This document shows, piece by piece, positions 44,001 to 54,498 of a stretch of 64,000 nt of DNA. Each line of letters opens with the position of its first letter. The first letter of the stretch is position 1. The translations under genes and the position numbers were made by a program. The stretch is from Acheta domesticus (lineage: Eukaryota; Arthropoda; Insecta; Orthoptera; Gryllidae): positions 1,611,217-1,675,216 of the forward strand of contig JAHLJT010009355.1 of assembly GCA_031308135.1 (NCBI GenBank), given 5' to 3'. The notes beneath the pieces are model-generated. The model was not told the origin of the DNA. It saw only the letters and a program-made list of their open reading frames with translations, and ran no database searches.

Positions 44001-44467
44001 CATATCTACAAGAGGAGACATTCATCAATCCATTCAATTTACTTTTCGGTTCCACGCTTCTATACTATCAAGGCTACCTCAATATTTCAGCCTCTTCCTG
44101 CTGGTAGCAATTTTTGGGGGCGACACGCTTAGAAGGCTTATGTTCGACAATCTTTATTTACGCTTTCTGTTAACACCGTAGTTTGTGCAGTCTGACGAGG
44201 TTTATTTGCATAATCATTAATTCTAAGATTTGCTCTCCAGCAACAACTAGAAGTACTATTATAGTTGCTTGATACCTATACCTATGAAGATTGTTTCTTA
44301 TGCGTGTAGTGAAACTATTCAATTACGTTTTTTCATGGTCTGTATGTGCTGTGTACTTAATTGTGGTGGGATGTGGGTGTTCAGTGAAGACTGTGTTTGT
44401 GTTTTACCTGTACCAATATTTTCGTTATGATTCGATGAAATTTTCAAGTCAACGGGTTCAGACACGT

Positions 44468-44950
44468 AGCTTTCTCAAAAGTAAAAAACTAATATTTTTT
44501 GTGACTATCACAAAAAATAAAACCTAACTGACAAAGAATATTGAATAATTACTTCAAATGTCTTTAAGTAAGTTTTGGGAATTGTTTCGAGCAAATTCTC
44601 CATAATATTGAATAAATATTTATTAAAAATTTCTTTTACACATTAAGCTGGCATCCTGACTCTCCAAAACCCACTCGGTTCTTCATAAGAAATCAAGGAA
44701 AGTTAAATAATATTGCAATGAGTAGGTCTGTTCTTGTCCGATCCAGTATTTTCACACTACTTACTTGGCTTTCTCAAGAGTAAAAACCCTTTTCTATTAT
44801 TTGACTATCAAGGAAAGCGAAAAGCTAACTCTCATGGAGGATTAAAACATTTCTTCAAATGTTGTTTTTAAAGAAGTATGAATTGTTTCCAAGAACATCT
44901 CTCTATAATGTTGAATAAACTTTAATTGAAAATTTGTTTCAAACATCAAT
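44468..44950. repeat. Diverged tandem duplication, offset ~299 bp
   Basis: 44468-44645 and 44767-44950 share GCTTTCTCAA, GTAAAAA, GACTATCA, TTCTTCAAATGT-like, GAATTGTTTC, CTCTATAATGTTGAATAAA and TTAAAAATTT-type blocks in the same order. Divergence is high, so the duplication is old. Confidence 0.65.
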
Positions 44951-45019
44951 TGCATTGTTAGTTGTTCGATATTTCTTTAAGTACATTAGTAGTTCCTTTC
45001 CTTTATGTAAAGGATAGAG

Positions 45020-45085
45020 AAATGCATAGGGAAAGTGTGGTATTTAACATGCGAGAGTTCTCGCACGGGTACGCTAGTTATTATT
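45020..45085 (-). repeat. ACTAGCGTACCCG repeat end, copy 3
   Basis: The minus strand reads ACTAGCGTACCCGTGCGAGA then CTCTCGCATG, as in the modules at 16279 and 18925. It abuts the LINE fragment at 45086. Confidence 0.6.
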
Positions 45086-45339
45086 TATTCTTAATTGAAT
45101 GGGAGGAAAGTGAGGTTTTAATGTGTATATTTTTAGTGGCCTGATTTGGTAGGATTTATTTTTATCTTCCATAATGAGGACCAAATTATCTAATGATTGA
45201 AGATGTAATTGGATCTCATTAGCTGTGAAGTTTAATGATGAGTGAGACATATCGATTGCGGTGTCTCTGCGAATTGGGCTATTTGGGTTAATCTGAGGTA
45301 GGAATGTTCGCGGTGTAGGGATTGAATAGTACTCGGGAG
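45086..45339 (-). mobile_element. Jockey-clade LINE RT fragment truncated by gap 1
   Basis: Minus-strand translation in two frames gives NEIQLHLQSLDN and WKIKINPTKSGH, matching the segment after the FADD box (LQxHLxxIxxWxxKWxIKINPxKS). The element would continue 5' into the N run. One frameshift separates the frames. Confidence 0.65.
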
Positions 45340-46339
45340 NNNNNNNNNNNNNNNNNNNNNNNNNNNNNNNNNNNNNNNNNNNNNNNNNNNNNNNNNNNNN
45401 NNNNNNNNNNNNNNNNNNNNNNNNNNNNNNNNNNNNNNNNNNNNNNNNNNNNNNNNNNNNNNNNNNNNNNNNNNNNNNNNNNNNNNNNNNNNNNNNNNNN
45501 NNNNNNNNNNNNNNNNNNNNNNNNNNNNNNNNNNNNNNNNNNNNNNNNNNNNNNNNNNNNNNNNNNNNNNNNNNNNNNNNNNNNNNNNNNNNNNNNNNNN
45601 NNNNNNNNNNNNNNNNNNNNNNNNNNNNNNNNNNNNNNNNNNNNNNNNNNNNNNNNNNNNNNNNNNNNNNNNNNNNNNNNNNNNNNNNNNNNNNNNNNNN
45701 NNNNNNNNNNNNNNNNNNNNNNNNNNNNNNNNNNNNNNNNNNNNNNNNNNNNNNNNNNNNNNNNNNNNNNNNNNNNNNNNNNNNNNNNNNNNNNNNNNNN
45801 NNNNNNNNNNNNNNNNNNNNNNNNNNNNNNNNNNNNNNNNNNNNNNNNNNNNNNNNNNNNNNNNNNNNNNNNNNNNNNNNNNNNNNNNNNNNNNNNNNNN
45901 NNNNNNNNNNNNNNNNNNNNNNNNNNNNNNNNNNNNNNNNNNNNNNNNNNNNNNNNNNNNNNNNNNNNNNNNNNNNNNNNNNNNNNNNNNNNNNNNNNNN
46001 NNNNNNNNNNNNNNNNNNNNNNNNNNNNNNNNNNNNNNNNNNNNNNNNNNNNNNNNNNNNNNNNNNNNNNNNNNNNNNNNNNNNNNNNNNNNNNNNNNNN
46101 NNNNNNNNNNNNNNNNNNNNNNNNNNNNNNNNNNNNNNNNNNNNNNNNNNNNNNNNNNNNNNNNNNNNNNNNNNNNNNNNNNNNNNNNNNNNNNNNNNNN
46201 NNNNNNNNNNNNNNNNNNNNNNNNNNNNNNNNNNNNNNNNNNNNNNNNNNNNNNNNNNNNNNNNNNNNNNNNNNNNNNNNNNNNNNNNNNNNNNNNNNNN
46301 NNNNNNNNNNNNNNNNNNNNNNNNNNNNNNNNNNNNNNN
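45340..46339. other. Assembly gap 1 (exactly 1,000 N)
   Basis: A fixed-length N run, so the true distance is unknown. Apparent open frames crossing it (up to 704 codons) are meaningless. Confidence 1.
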
Positions 46340-47175
46340 GTGGCAGAGACGGCAGGGACGGTAGAGGAGGCTGTGGCGAAATGGGTGGGAGCGGGGGGCA
46401 GTGACGGGGACTCTGGAGGGGTGAGTGTTGGAGGCGGTGGCAAGCCAAAGAGTGAAAGTGGCGGCAGGGACGGCGGAGTTGGTCTCAGGGGGCGGGGCGG
46501 AGGTAGTGGCGGGGGAATATGGGTATTTCGGTAAGTGGCGGAGTTGGTGGCAGTAGAGACGCAACAGGGAGACGCCAGCGGTGCGGCCGTGAGCGGGGAC
46601 TGTGAGTATCTGGCTGGGACGGTGGGAGACGCAGAGGCACGGATGGCGATGTGGGCGGGGGTGGGGTGGGACGGTGGAGAGGGGTAACAGTGGGCGAGGC
46701 GGTGGGGGCGGAGCGGGAGGCAGTGGAGGGGACTATGGGTACATTGGGACTTTGGGTATGTGGTGGAGGTGGTGCAGGGAGGAGAGAGGCGGCAGGGACG
46801 GTGGCGAAATGGTGCGGGTGTTCGAGGTGGTGGCCGGGGCGTGATGGGGACTGTGGGTCTGTGGCGGGGACGGTGGCAGGCACAGAGAATGGAGAGGCGG
46901 CAGGGACTGCGGTGGAGACGGTTGGGAGTAAGGGTGGAGGTGATGTGGTGGAGGGGAATAGGGGGGGTGGCGGTTGGTGTTGGTGGGAGAGGCGAGGCAG
47001 CAGGGGTCAGTGTGATTCTGGTGGGGTATGTGGCGGAGGCTGGAGTGGCGGAAGGGGCGGGGGCGGCGGGGGAGGAGGAGGGGGCATTGATCCCCGAAGC
47101 CTTTGTAGCCCATCGACCTGCGCTCCTTACGAGCGGCGTCCGGTGGGCGGGGCGCGTGGGGGGGGTGGCCTCGGT
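46340..47175 (-). repeat. G-rich degenerate minisatellite
   Basis: The plus strand is overwhelmingly G/A/T with very little C (GGCAGGGACGG, GTGGTGGAGG, GGGACTGTGGG blocks). It is therefore the opposite-strand counterpart of the C-rich blocks at 430, 32222 and 33400. Irregular units of about 30-60 bp contain CGGCAGGGACGGTGG. Long glycine- or proline-rich frames are artefacts. Its left edge is the gap, so the array collapsing or failing to assemble is a plausible cause of the gap. Confidence 0.8.
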
Positions 47176-47360
47176 GGTCGCCAGTGACCCCATTGTCGCG
47201 ACGCTAATGCCGGGTCCTCGGCGCCGGAAATCCCTCCCCGTCATCTGCGCGCTGCAGTCGGGCTGTCTTTTCAGCTGCGTGCGCTGCTGTCGCGTTGCGC
47301 GCTCCGGTCGCCCAAGGATTCGTTTCTCGCAGGACCTACAAAACACCCAGAGTGGCGCTG
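47176..47360. other. CpG-rich unique-looking block
   Basis: Balanced G and C with dense CpG (GTCGCGACGCTAATGCCGGG, GCTGTCGCGTTGCGCGCTCC). It contrasts with the strand-biased array beside it and resembles a CpG-island or conserved element. Confidence 0.3.
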
Positions 47361-47739
47361 CAAAATATAATTAGTTGTAATAGTTTTCAACTACCGATAA
47401 CCGCACCTCATTGGTTACTGTATTGCCACGGCGCAAAGCTTTTTTTTCCCTCTCTCTCGAGAAGTGAGCGCAAAGGCGATGGCGTGGACGACCTTCTGTG
47501 GGGCTGTTTGATTTCAGGGGCCGGGGAGGCCAGAGACTGGGTGGAGAAGACGCCCACGCCAGGAAATAAATAGTGTAGAAAAAATCTAGTCGATTAGCAT
47601 GTACTCGTCTTCTGATGGCAGGTTTTTTCTCCTTTGGGGTTGTTTTCCTCAGCCGTACCCTATGGGCTCTTTTCCACTGCTTTGATGCAATGAAGAGACC
47701 ATTTGGGATGAATACCAGAATTCGACAGATTAGAACGCG

Positions 47740-47742
<3 letters not shown>

Positions 47743-47770
<28 letters not shown>

Positions 47771-47771
47771 A
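47743..47771. repeat. (TA)n microsatellite
   Basis: About 14 perfect TA units. Confidence 0.98.
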
Positions 47772-48164
47772 TGTGTTTGTGTAATAATTACCTATTAAAT
47801 AAAAAAAAAAATTAGTTGTAATGTAAAAACAAAAAGCTTATCTTTTTCAACTGGTTTGTCCGTATCAGTGCAAACATTCTCCTCTTTGACGTAGCTTCTG
47901 AGTTCCTGTCAGTGTCATTCTACGGCATCACTGTCTTTTAGGGACTTGAAACTTTTTTTATGGGTTCTAGGGTTGAAAATATGTACTTTTTTTCTTTTTT
48001 CTGTATGCCCGCTCCTTGTACAAATATTGCTAGTTATTTTTTTGGAGAAATCCTCGGCAGCTTATTGTTTAAACATTTTTTATGTATCTTTCTCCTTCGG
48101 AGAAATACAAGTACGCCTAAATTAATTAAACTTAAGATCGTAAATCTTGCACGTAATGTGTGGG

Positions 48165-48167
<3 letters not shown>

Positions 48168-48215
<48 letters not shown>

Positions 48216-48226
48216 TGTGTGTATGT
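48168..48226. repeat. (TA)n then (GT)n microsatellite
   Basis: About 22 TA units (48168-48212) followed by a short GT tract. Confidence 0.97.
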
Positions 48227-48262
48227 AGACAGACAGAAATAGCAAAAGAAAACTGACAAAAA

Positions 48263-48471
48263 TGGTTTTATTCAGATCTTCAGATAATAAAAAGATAACA
48301 GGGATTACAGACCGACGTTTCGGGGTATAGTTTTCCCCATCGTCAGGCTAGAAATCGTAAAGGAGATATAATCCAATTTACTTTACTATTTCTAGCTTGA
48401 AGATGGGGAAATGTATACCCCTAAACGTCGGTCTGTAAACTGTTATCTTATCTGAAGATCTGAATCAAAAC
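48263..48471. mobile_element. Penelope-like inverted terminal repeat pair with hammerhead-like cores
   Basis: Arms 48263-48355 and 48388-48471 are inverted and about 90 percent identical by eye, with only 32 bp between. On the minus strand the left arm gives CTGACGA (complement of 48340-48346), a GGGG/CCCC stem with an A/T loop, and GAAAC (complement of 48317-48321), followed by GTCGGTCTGTAATC. The right arm on the plus strand carries the same block as TTGAAGA, GGGG/CCCC, TAAAC, so its core is mutated at two positions. The layout parallels 21961-22362. Confidence 0.62.
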
Positions 48472-48888
48472 ATTTTTCTGTCGATGAAAAATCTGTGGCC
48501 ATGTTCAATTAATATGTACTAGTTAGTACAGACAATTTTCTTATTGATGGTTTATAAAAACTTGGAATTCCAGAAGAAGTGTACGTTGACCTCCCAGCAT
48601 TCTTGAAAAGTAGAAAGTCGACTGTATACCGTACACAAATTAAAATTCTATTTGTATCGGATACATATTTCCAAATTCCCTTCTCTTGACGCGTCATGTG
48701 AATTTTTTCAACAAAGTGAAAAGCTAGCGTTCCTACCTGAAATGAAACCTCATTCAAATATTATTCGTATTACTTCGAATAATAAATCACTTTTTCAATA
48801 TAATAAGCAATGTATCCTTGGCTTACTTAAACATAATACTAATATACAATTATTTACGAAACAGCTTCTTCATAAATAGCCACCATTA
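48472..48888. other. AT-rich DNA, nothing recognised
   Basis: Frames up to 82 codons here show no recognised family. Confidence 0.4.
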
Positions 48889-49566
48889 AAATTTCATAAA
48901 ATCATGTGCTATTCATTTAGCAAAACGTCAAAAGAGTGTGATAATAATGCAGTTTAAACTCTTAAATTTACAGTTACAGTACAAATAAACAGTTAAATTA
49001 CAGTTATTCTTAACCCAACTCAATCGAAGTTCACGAATCAATAATATTCAGCTGTTTTCTTCCACTACGATGAAAACATGTCGTAATAATACTAAATTAT
49101 TAAATATTTACAATTAATATTCTCGAGTTTGAAACGTAACTGCGACAAACGTATATCTTATATTGGAACGTCGTATGTAGTGCGAGACAAATTTTAGTAT
49201 TTGATTTATTCGTACTTTTTAAATAAATCTATTAATATTACAAATTTAAATAACACATTCTGTAGCCACCCTCTGCTGTCAGTCTCTGTTAAAAACCCCA
49301 TTTTCAAATTCATTTATGTTAGTCAAGTCATGGAAGTCATTTGGGACCACAGTAAGCTTACCGTTCCTTTCTGTATTTAATAAAAAAGAACCTCGTATCA
49401 TCCGGCGCATGCTCTGATTTGTGACATGGTCGAACCTCAAATAACTCCTCCCCCCGTTCATCAAGCAATTTCAATGCCTTCCCCTTCGGGCCAGGTGGAA
49501 CAAATTTAATATGACGGACGTCGACAGAGATGGACGCATAAAGATGTTATCGCAAAATAGCTTTTT
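48889..49566 (-). repeat. ~690-bp tandem unit 1 with coding-like remnant
   Basis: Matches unit 2 (49574-50275) from TTTCACAAAATCA-like text through GTATGTAGTGCGAGA to GTCGACAGAGATGGACGCAT. On the minus strand, 49440-49500 encodes PPGPKGKALKLLDERGEE and, after frame changes, VVPNDFHDL and INEFE. The 54-nt block behind the first peptide is identical in both units although the flanks have drifted. Source protein not recognised. Confidence 0.7.
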
Positions 49567-49573
49567 CACAAAT

Positions 49574-50275
49574 ATCCACTATTTCAATTTCACAAAATCA
49601 ATTTTGCTATTCATTTAACAAAGCGTCAAACGAGTATAATGATAATCTACTTTTACCTTTTTTCAAAATGGCTTTCTACATAATAAGTTATTCCCAACGC
49701 TACTCAGGAATTCGTAAACACGAAAAAGTAAGATTCAGCTGTTTTCTCCCTCTTGAATGAAAACGACACATCTCATTTTAGTATTACTAAATTATTAAAT
49801 ATTTTAAAATGTATTATTCTCGACTTGGAAACGTAAATAAGTACGAACAATTGTTTTGTATTGGAATTTTGTATGTAGTGCGAGAAAAAATTTATTTATA
49901 GATTTATTGTTTGAAGTAAATGTATTATACAATATTATTATTATTACAAATTTAAATAATACATTTTCCAGCAACCCTATCTTCTCAGTCTCTTTTAAAA
50001 GCCCATTTTTTTCAAATTCATTTATCTTACTCAAGCCATGGAAGTCATTTGGGACCACAATAATCTCCCCATTCACTTTCTGTATTTCATAAACGAGAAT
50101 ATCCGCCGATCATCCCGTGCATGTTCTGACTCGTGATCTGGTCGAACGCCAAATAAACGTCTCCTCCCCCCGTTCATCAAGCAATTTCAATGCCTTCCCC
50201 TTCGGGCCAGGTGGAAAAAATTAACACGACGGCCGTCGACAGAGATGGACGCATGGAGATGTTATCGGAGAGGTT
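49574..50275 (-). repeat. ~690-bp tandem unit 2 with coding-like remnant
   Basis: Direct copy of unit 1. Minus-strand frames give the same GPKGKALKLLDERGEE, then EIQKVNGEIIVVPNDFH and KINEFEKNG. The unit runs to GGAGATGTTATCGG and then into the CGATAGTCGCCCGGGAGTCT segment that precedes the 12-bp array. That last segment reappears at 51412-51475. Confidence 0.7.
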
Positions 50276-50340
50276 TCATGTCGATAGTCGCCCGGGAGTC
50301 TCCGGGAGATCGGAACTGGCTCGCGGCGGTGCCCAGGGCG

Positions 50341-50808
50341 AGGGACAGAGTCAGGGACAGAGTCAGGGACAGAGTCAGGGACAGAGTCAGGGACAGAGTC
50401 AGGGACAGAGTCAGGGACAGAGTCAGGGACAGAGTCAGGGACAGAGTCAGGGACAGAGTCAGGGACAGAGTCAGGGACAGAGTCAGGGACAGAGTCAGGG
50501 ACAGAGTCAGGGACAGAGTCAGGGACAGAGTCAGGGACAGAGTCAGGGACAGAGTCAGGGACAGAGTCAGGGACAGAGTCAGGGACAGAGTCAGGGACAG
50601 AGTCAGGGACAGAGTCAGGGACAGAGTCAGGGACAGAGTCAGGGACAGAGTCAGGGACAGAGTCAGGGACAGAGTCAGGGACAGAGTCAGGGACAGAGTC
50701 AGGGACAGAGTCAGGGACAGAGTCAGGGACAGAGTCAGGGACAGAGTCAGGGACAGAGTCAGGGACAGAGTCAGGGACAGAGTCAGGGACAGAGTCAGGG
50801 ACAGAGAC
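50341..50808 (+). repeat. 12-bp minisatellite, 39 units (38 identical)
   Basis: AGGGACAGAGTC repeats 38 times without a single difference, followed by one variant ending GAC. Because the period is a multiple of three and the unit has no stop, all three plus frames are open (GQSQ, RDRV and GTES repeats). The longest frame (50190-50912, 240 codons) starts in the duplicated unit and ends in unique DNA. I do not call it a gene: no family, no promoter evidence, and the openness is automatic. Confidence 0.97.
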
Positions 50809-51079
50809 TTGATTTATTCGAAATAGTCAAATTATATAAGATTCAGAAGGTACAATCAGAACTCCGTCAGACGCTCCTGCAGTGTCCGGCAGTGGCGGCC
50901 AGTAATGGTTAATATTGACAAGCGCCTTAGGTTCCCTTACGGGCAAATATGTTTAAAACTACGACTTGCACATGTCAATGTGTATCACACAATTAATTAG
51001 CGTTATGATGGCCTGTCATAGAATTTTAATGTTAGTTTACTTGTTTTAGGTATGGTATTTTAATAACCATGATACAATA

Positions 51080-51114
51080 CTTGAAGAAGCGACCAAATAT
51101 TTGGCCGCGAAACG
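51080..51114 (+). other. Hammerhead-like core (Penelope-type signature)
   Basis: CTTGAAGA (51080-51087), then stem GCG-A-CCAAA (51089-51097) pairing with TTTGG-C-CGC (51100-51108), one A/C mismatch, then GAAACG (51109-51114). The first box carries one extra T relative to CTGAAGA. No inverted partner was found nearby. Confidence 0.45.
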
Positions 51115-51299
51115 TTGTAATAGTTTTGTAAGGTTTGTCAAGATTATATGTGTTATTTTTATCAAGATTGTTTCCTCTATATATTCTTAAATATTCCCCA
51201 CTCCCCATCTATCTACGTTCCATATTTGATTTTTAACCGATTGTCCTTAATATTCCGTACAATATCAATTACTACGGAAGTGATTATCTATAATTAGAC

Positions 51300-51475
51300 G
51301 GATACAGAAGATTTGAACGCAATAAGCTCACCATACACTTTCTGTATTTCATAAACCAAAACCTCCGACGATGATCTGGTGTATTTTCTGACTCGTGAGC
51401 GTTGTTACATATCGATAGTCGCCGGGGAGTCGCTGGTCGATTGTAATTGGCTCGCGGTGACGTCGAGGGCGATTA
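51300..51475 (-). repeat. Partial third unit of the 690-bp family
   Basis: Shares the CACTTTCTGTATTTCATAAA block, CTGACTCGTGA, ATCGATAGTCGCC and GGCTCGCGGTG with unit 2 and its right flank. The 12-bp array and about 500 bp of other DNA are therefore bracketed by copies of one sequence. Confidence 0.65.
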
Positions 51476-51654
51476 TATCCCTTTCTTAACAAAAACTCTA
51501 AGTTATCTACAGAGTGCGCTTGATAAATATTCAAATATATTATTCACCCCTCTTTAACTCACTCCTACCCTGTATGGAGTGGTACTGCAAAATCTAATTT
51601 TCAAAATCAAGAAGTTCGGTTCATAGGAAATATTGGTTCGTAAGAAATATTGTA

Positions 51655-52085
51655 AAAGCCCCTTGATTTACCAGGAGAACCAGGTATCTCCCACCAGCGG
51701 GACACCGCCCCAGCCGGGACAAGCTCTAAGTTTCCGACCGGTCTCCCGGCATGTGTGGTAGCGTAGTGCATGTTATTGTAAGCGTGTGTGTAAGAGGAGA
51801 GGAGAGGAGAAGGAAGAGGAAGCAAAGATCGCGCGTGGTCCGTGGCCCGTTTGTTAGGGTACTGCTCCGGCATTCGCCTGGTGTTGATCGGAGAAAGCAC
51901 GGAAAACTACCGATCAGAGCAGCCGTCCGCTAGAATTCTCCTCCAGACAGCGACTGAATTCGACCAGCTGAGTAACAAGTGTCAAAAGTCCTGCCGCCGT
52001 CGGGGAGTGGAACACTAGGACCTCCCGGTCAGAGGAGACTGCAGTGACATCAGATGATGCACTGGGCCTTGTCTCCCGGTAGAGA
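51655..52085 (-). mobile_element. SINE-A, minus strand
   Basis: On the minus strand it begins GGCCCAGTGCATCATCTGAT and has a B-box region GGTCCTAGTGTTCCACTCCC (one inserted base), GACGGCGGCAGG, GAATTCAGTCGCTGTCTGGA, CGGTAGTTTTCCGTG, CAGTACCCTAACAAACGGGC, a short CA tract, and a 3' part TTGTCCCGGCTGGGGCGGTG then GGGAGATACCTGGTT. Family length is about 430-500 bp, long for a SINE. Confidence 0.88.
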
Positions 52086-52513
52086 CAGCGAGCGCGACTG
52101 CCCGCGTGACCGCGTCGGCTCTCGTAGCGCTCTCTCGCGCCCTCTGGACACGCGAGGGCCGAATGCACCCCAGAGAAATTACGCTATCGAAAAATGAGGC
52201 AGTTCCCGACGCATAAATTTTTGTCGCGTCGCGACGCGCGCCTTTTTTTTGTCAGTTTGCGACTGCGATGACAGCGCCGCGCGGCCCCAGCGTCTCTGGG
52301 GATGAACTAAAAACGCTGAATCCTTTATGGATGAGAAATGGGCCCGGGTCAGACTCGTAGCTTTCTCGATGCTCGCGTTATGGGTGTATGCATGGGCCTG
52401 TGTTATTGGGTTGGTGCGTTTAAATATTCGTGTGTGTGTGTGTGTGTGTGTGTATGCAAATGCATATGTGTGTCTGAAGGTTGTTGCCTGTATGAGCACA
52501 TCCATAGGCCTGC

Positions 52514-52560
<47 letters not shown>

Positions 52561-53255
52561 AGAGCGAGAGAGGGTGCATGTGTACAGGTTTATGTCCGTG
52601 GAAGTACGTAGTGTGGGGTAGGGGCACTGAAAGTTACTGTGCGGGTCGGGCGGTATATGAGAGAGAAGAACCTTTTAGATCCGAATGCGATGCTGACTTT
52701 TGCACCACCAGTGCGATATTAGAGTAACGTACCTTTGGTACGTATTTCAGTACTATTTGTAGGACCGTATATTGTCAATGGATCTTCGCCGTATATCTTG
52801 CTACACGTTCTTTTCCTTAGGAAATGAATTAAAATATTACGATCCCTAATAAAATGATAAAAATGGTGTACTGTTTTTTATACTTCAAGAAAACAAGTTC
52901 AAAGAGAAAATCACATTCTAGTTCATAGCTTCTTTCCCTTGCTAAAATTTTCAGCTCTAAAATATATTTTAAAAGTGTGCCCTTCAACTTATTAGGTAAT
53001 TACTCAGTTAAAAACGTTTTCTGCATAACTTTAGACACAAAGTATTTGCAGTTACGTCTTCATTTAACAGAAATATGAATTCCAAATTTCAATAAAATGC
53101 CTACCAGTTCCGTAGAAGTAGTAGTAGTTAACATTGCTCTTTATCCTTTTTACCGCAGCAGATTCGTGTACTTATCATTTTCGTTTATCATAAGCCCGTT
53201 TTTCATTAACTTTAATGAAACAGCACATTTTCAATTCCTTCCAGGGTTTTCGCCC
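52086..53255. other. Intergenic DNA with two (TG)n tracts
   Basis: TG repeats at 52430-52454 and 52515-52558, with a CGTCGCGACGCG palindrome near 52224. The rest is AT-rich with no recognised gene. Confidence 0.6.
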
Positions 53256-53259
53256 CCTC

Positions 53260-53560
53260 AGAGCCTGATGAAACGGACCGAACCGTGTCTGAGCATTTAG
53301 CAGACACTTCCGCGCCATGTATCACAACGCGCGGGAGATTTATCCATCTGCCGTGCGCGCCCCGCCTGGTGTTTGTTTTCGTAATATCATTTGGTGGGCG
53401 TTTCCTGCTCCGGAGGCGCCGGAAGGGCGCGAAGGGCTGAGCGGATGAGCCGCGCGCTGCGCAGCGTGCGGGCGGAAGGGCGGAAGGCGCTGGCCCCGCA
53501 CGGAAACCCTTCGACCTCCAGAAGAGGAAAGTGTTCGGGTTTCGAGACGGACGCCACGCG
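53260..53560. other. CpG-rich island, candidate conserved non-coding element
   Basis: Begins near ACTTCCGCGCCATGTATCAC and contains GATTTATCCATCTGCCGTGC and TTTTCGTAATATCATTTGG followed by dense CpG. SINE-A inserted immediately downstream. No coding frame is recognised. Confidence 0.33.
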
Positions 53561-53572
53561 AAACACGCTTCA

Positions 53573-54075
53573 GGTGGCTCACTGCATCAACCTGATGTCA
53601 CTGCAGTCTCTGACCGGGAGCTCCTAGGCTAACGCTCCAGACGGCGGCAGGATTTTCACCACTAGCTTGCCAGCTAAGTTGAATTCAGTCGCTGTCTGGA
53701 GGCGAATTCCAGCGGCCGGCTGCTCTGAACGGTAGTTTTCCGTGGTTTCTTCACCCAATACCAGGCGAATGCCGGAGAAGTACCCTAGCAAACGGGCCAC
53801 GGACCGCGCGCGATCTTCCCTCCCTTATCTTTGTCCTATCCTCACCCCTTAAACACACACACACACTTACACTAACATGCAGTACACTACCACACGTGTT
53901 GGGAGATCGGTCGGGAGCTTACAACTTGTCCCGACTGAGGCGGTGGCTCGCTGGTGGGAGATACCTGGTTAGGGGAAACCCCGCTAGTCGACGGTAGGTC
54001 GATGCTGGATCTCGCCATCCAGCTGGGAAAGATCACCGCCACCTCCCGATGAAATAACACGCACTACACTTTGCA
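53573..54075 (+). mobile_element. SINE-A, plus strand, near full length
   Basis: The head GGTGGCTCACTGCATCAACC contains the A-box region, and the B box is eroded (GAGCTCCTAGGCTAACGCTC). The body matches the other copies: GGAGGCGAATTCCAGCGGCC, GGTAGTTTTCCGTGGTTTCT, an ACACACACAC tract at 53862, then GACTGAGGCGGTGGCTCGCT, GGGAGATACCTGGTTAGGGG, CGACGGTAGGTCGATGCTGG and AAGATCACCGCCACCTCCCG. It retains the longest 3' region, part of which is also found at 22875-22925. Confidence 0.9.
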
Positions 54076-54185
54076 ACTAATGACCTCAGTTGACGCGCCC
54101 GGAATCAGGAGCAATCAATCTCCAGGGTGCAGTATTTAGATAGTTGTTCGATGGCTTTAACGATGACTGCTCAAGAGGACTTTAT

Positions 54186-54478
54186 AATTGAATTGAATTG
54201 CATTGAATTGAATTTAACTAGCGGAGAAAGAAGGTATTACTTGAATTACGAAGTAGGCGATTTTAATTTTGCTCAGAGTCATTATACAGGCTTGAGGATC
54301 TTTTACGTGCAGTAAATCTAAACTACTAACATGGGACAGCATGCTTTACTTCCTCTCAGAAGGAAGGCGTACGAAGGATTTTTTCGCTCTTAAAAATCCA
54401 CGGCCTCGAGTTGATTTGAATAAGCGAACTTTGGTATTACAGTCCGATACGCTAACCATTACACCACCCACGACACAA
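54186..54478 (-). mobile_element. SINE-E, tRNA-headed, (AATTC)n tail
   Basis: The minus strand starts GTCGTGGGTGGTGTAATGGT (A box TAATGGTTAGCG), has an eroded B box TTATTCAAATC, then a body GGAAGTAAAGCATGCTGTCC and GCACGTAAAAGATCCTCAAG, and ends in an AATTC/CAATT tail (54186-54218). Head, body and tail differ from SINE-A, B and D. The pentanucleotide tail is typical of SINEs mobilised by LINEs with simple-repeat 3' ends. Confidence 0.82.
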
Positions 54479-54498
54479 AAAATATTTCCGTTAAATTG

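Noticed and set aside
45074..47346. Open frames of 360-704 codons across 45-47 kb
   Set aside because: They are created by the 1,000-N run plus G/C-skewed repeat; no protein domain is visible in the real bases except a LINE fragment at 45086-45339.
50341..50808. CRISPR-like array
   Set aside because: Units are 12 bp with no spacers, in a eukaryotic context; it is a minisatellite.
50190..50912. 240-codon GQSQ-repeat ORF as a glutamine-rich gene
   Set aside because: The repeat period forces all three plus frames open. Flanking residues come from a duplicated non-coding unit, and no family or promoter was recognised.
53257..53290. Additional hammerhead core at CCTGATGAAACGG
   Set aside because: No GAAAC box in the right position and no helix II complement.
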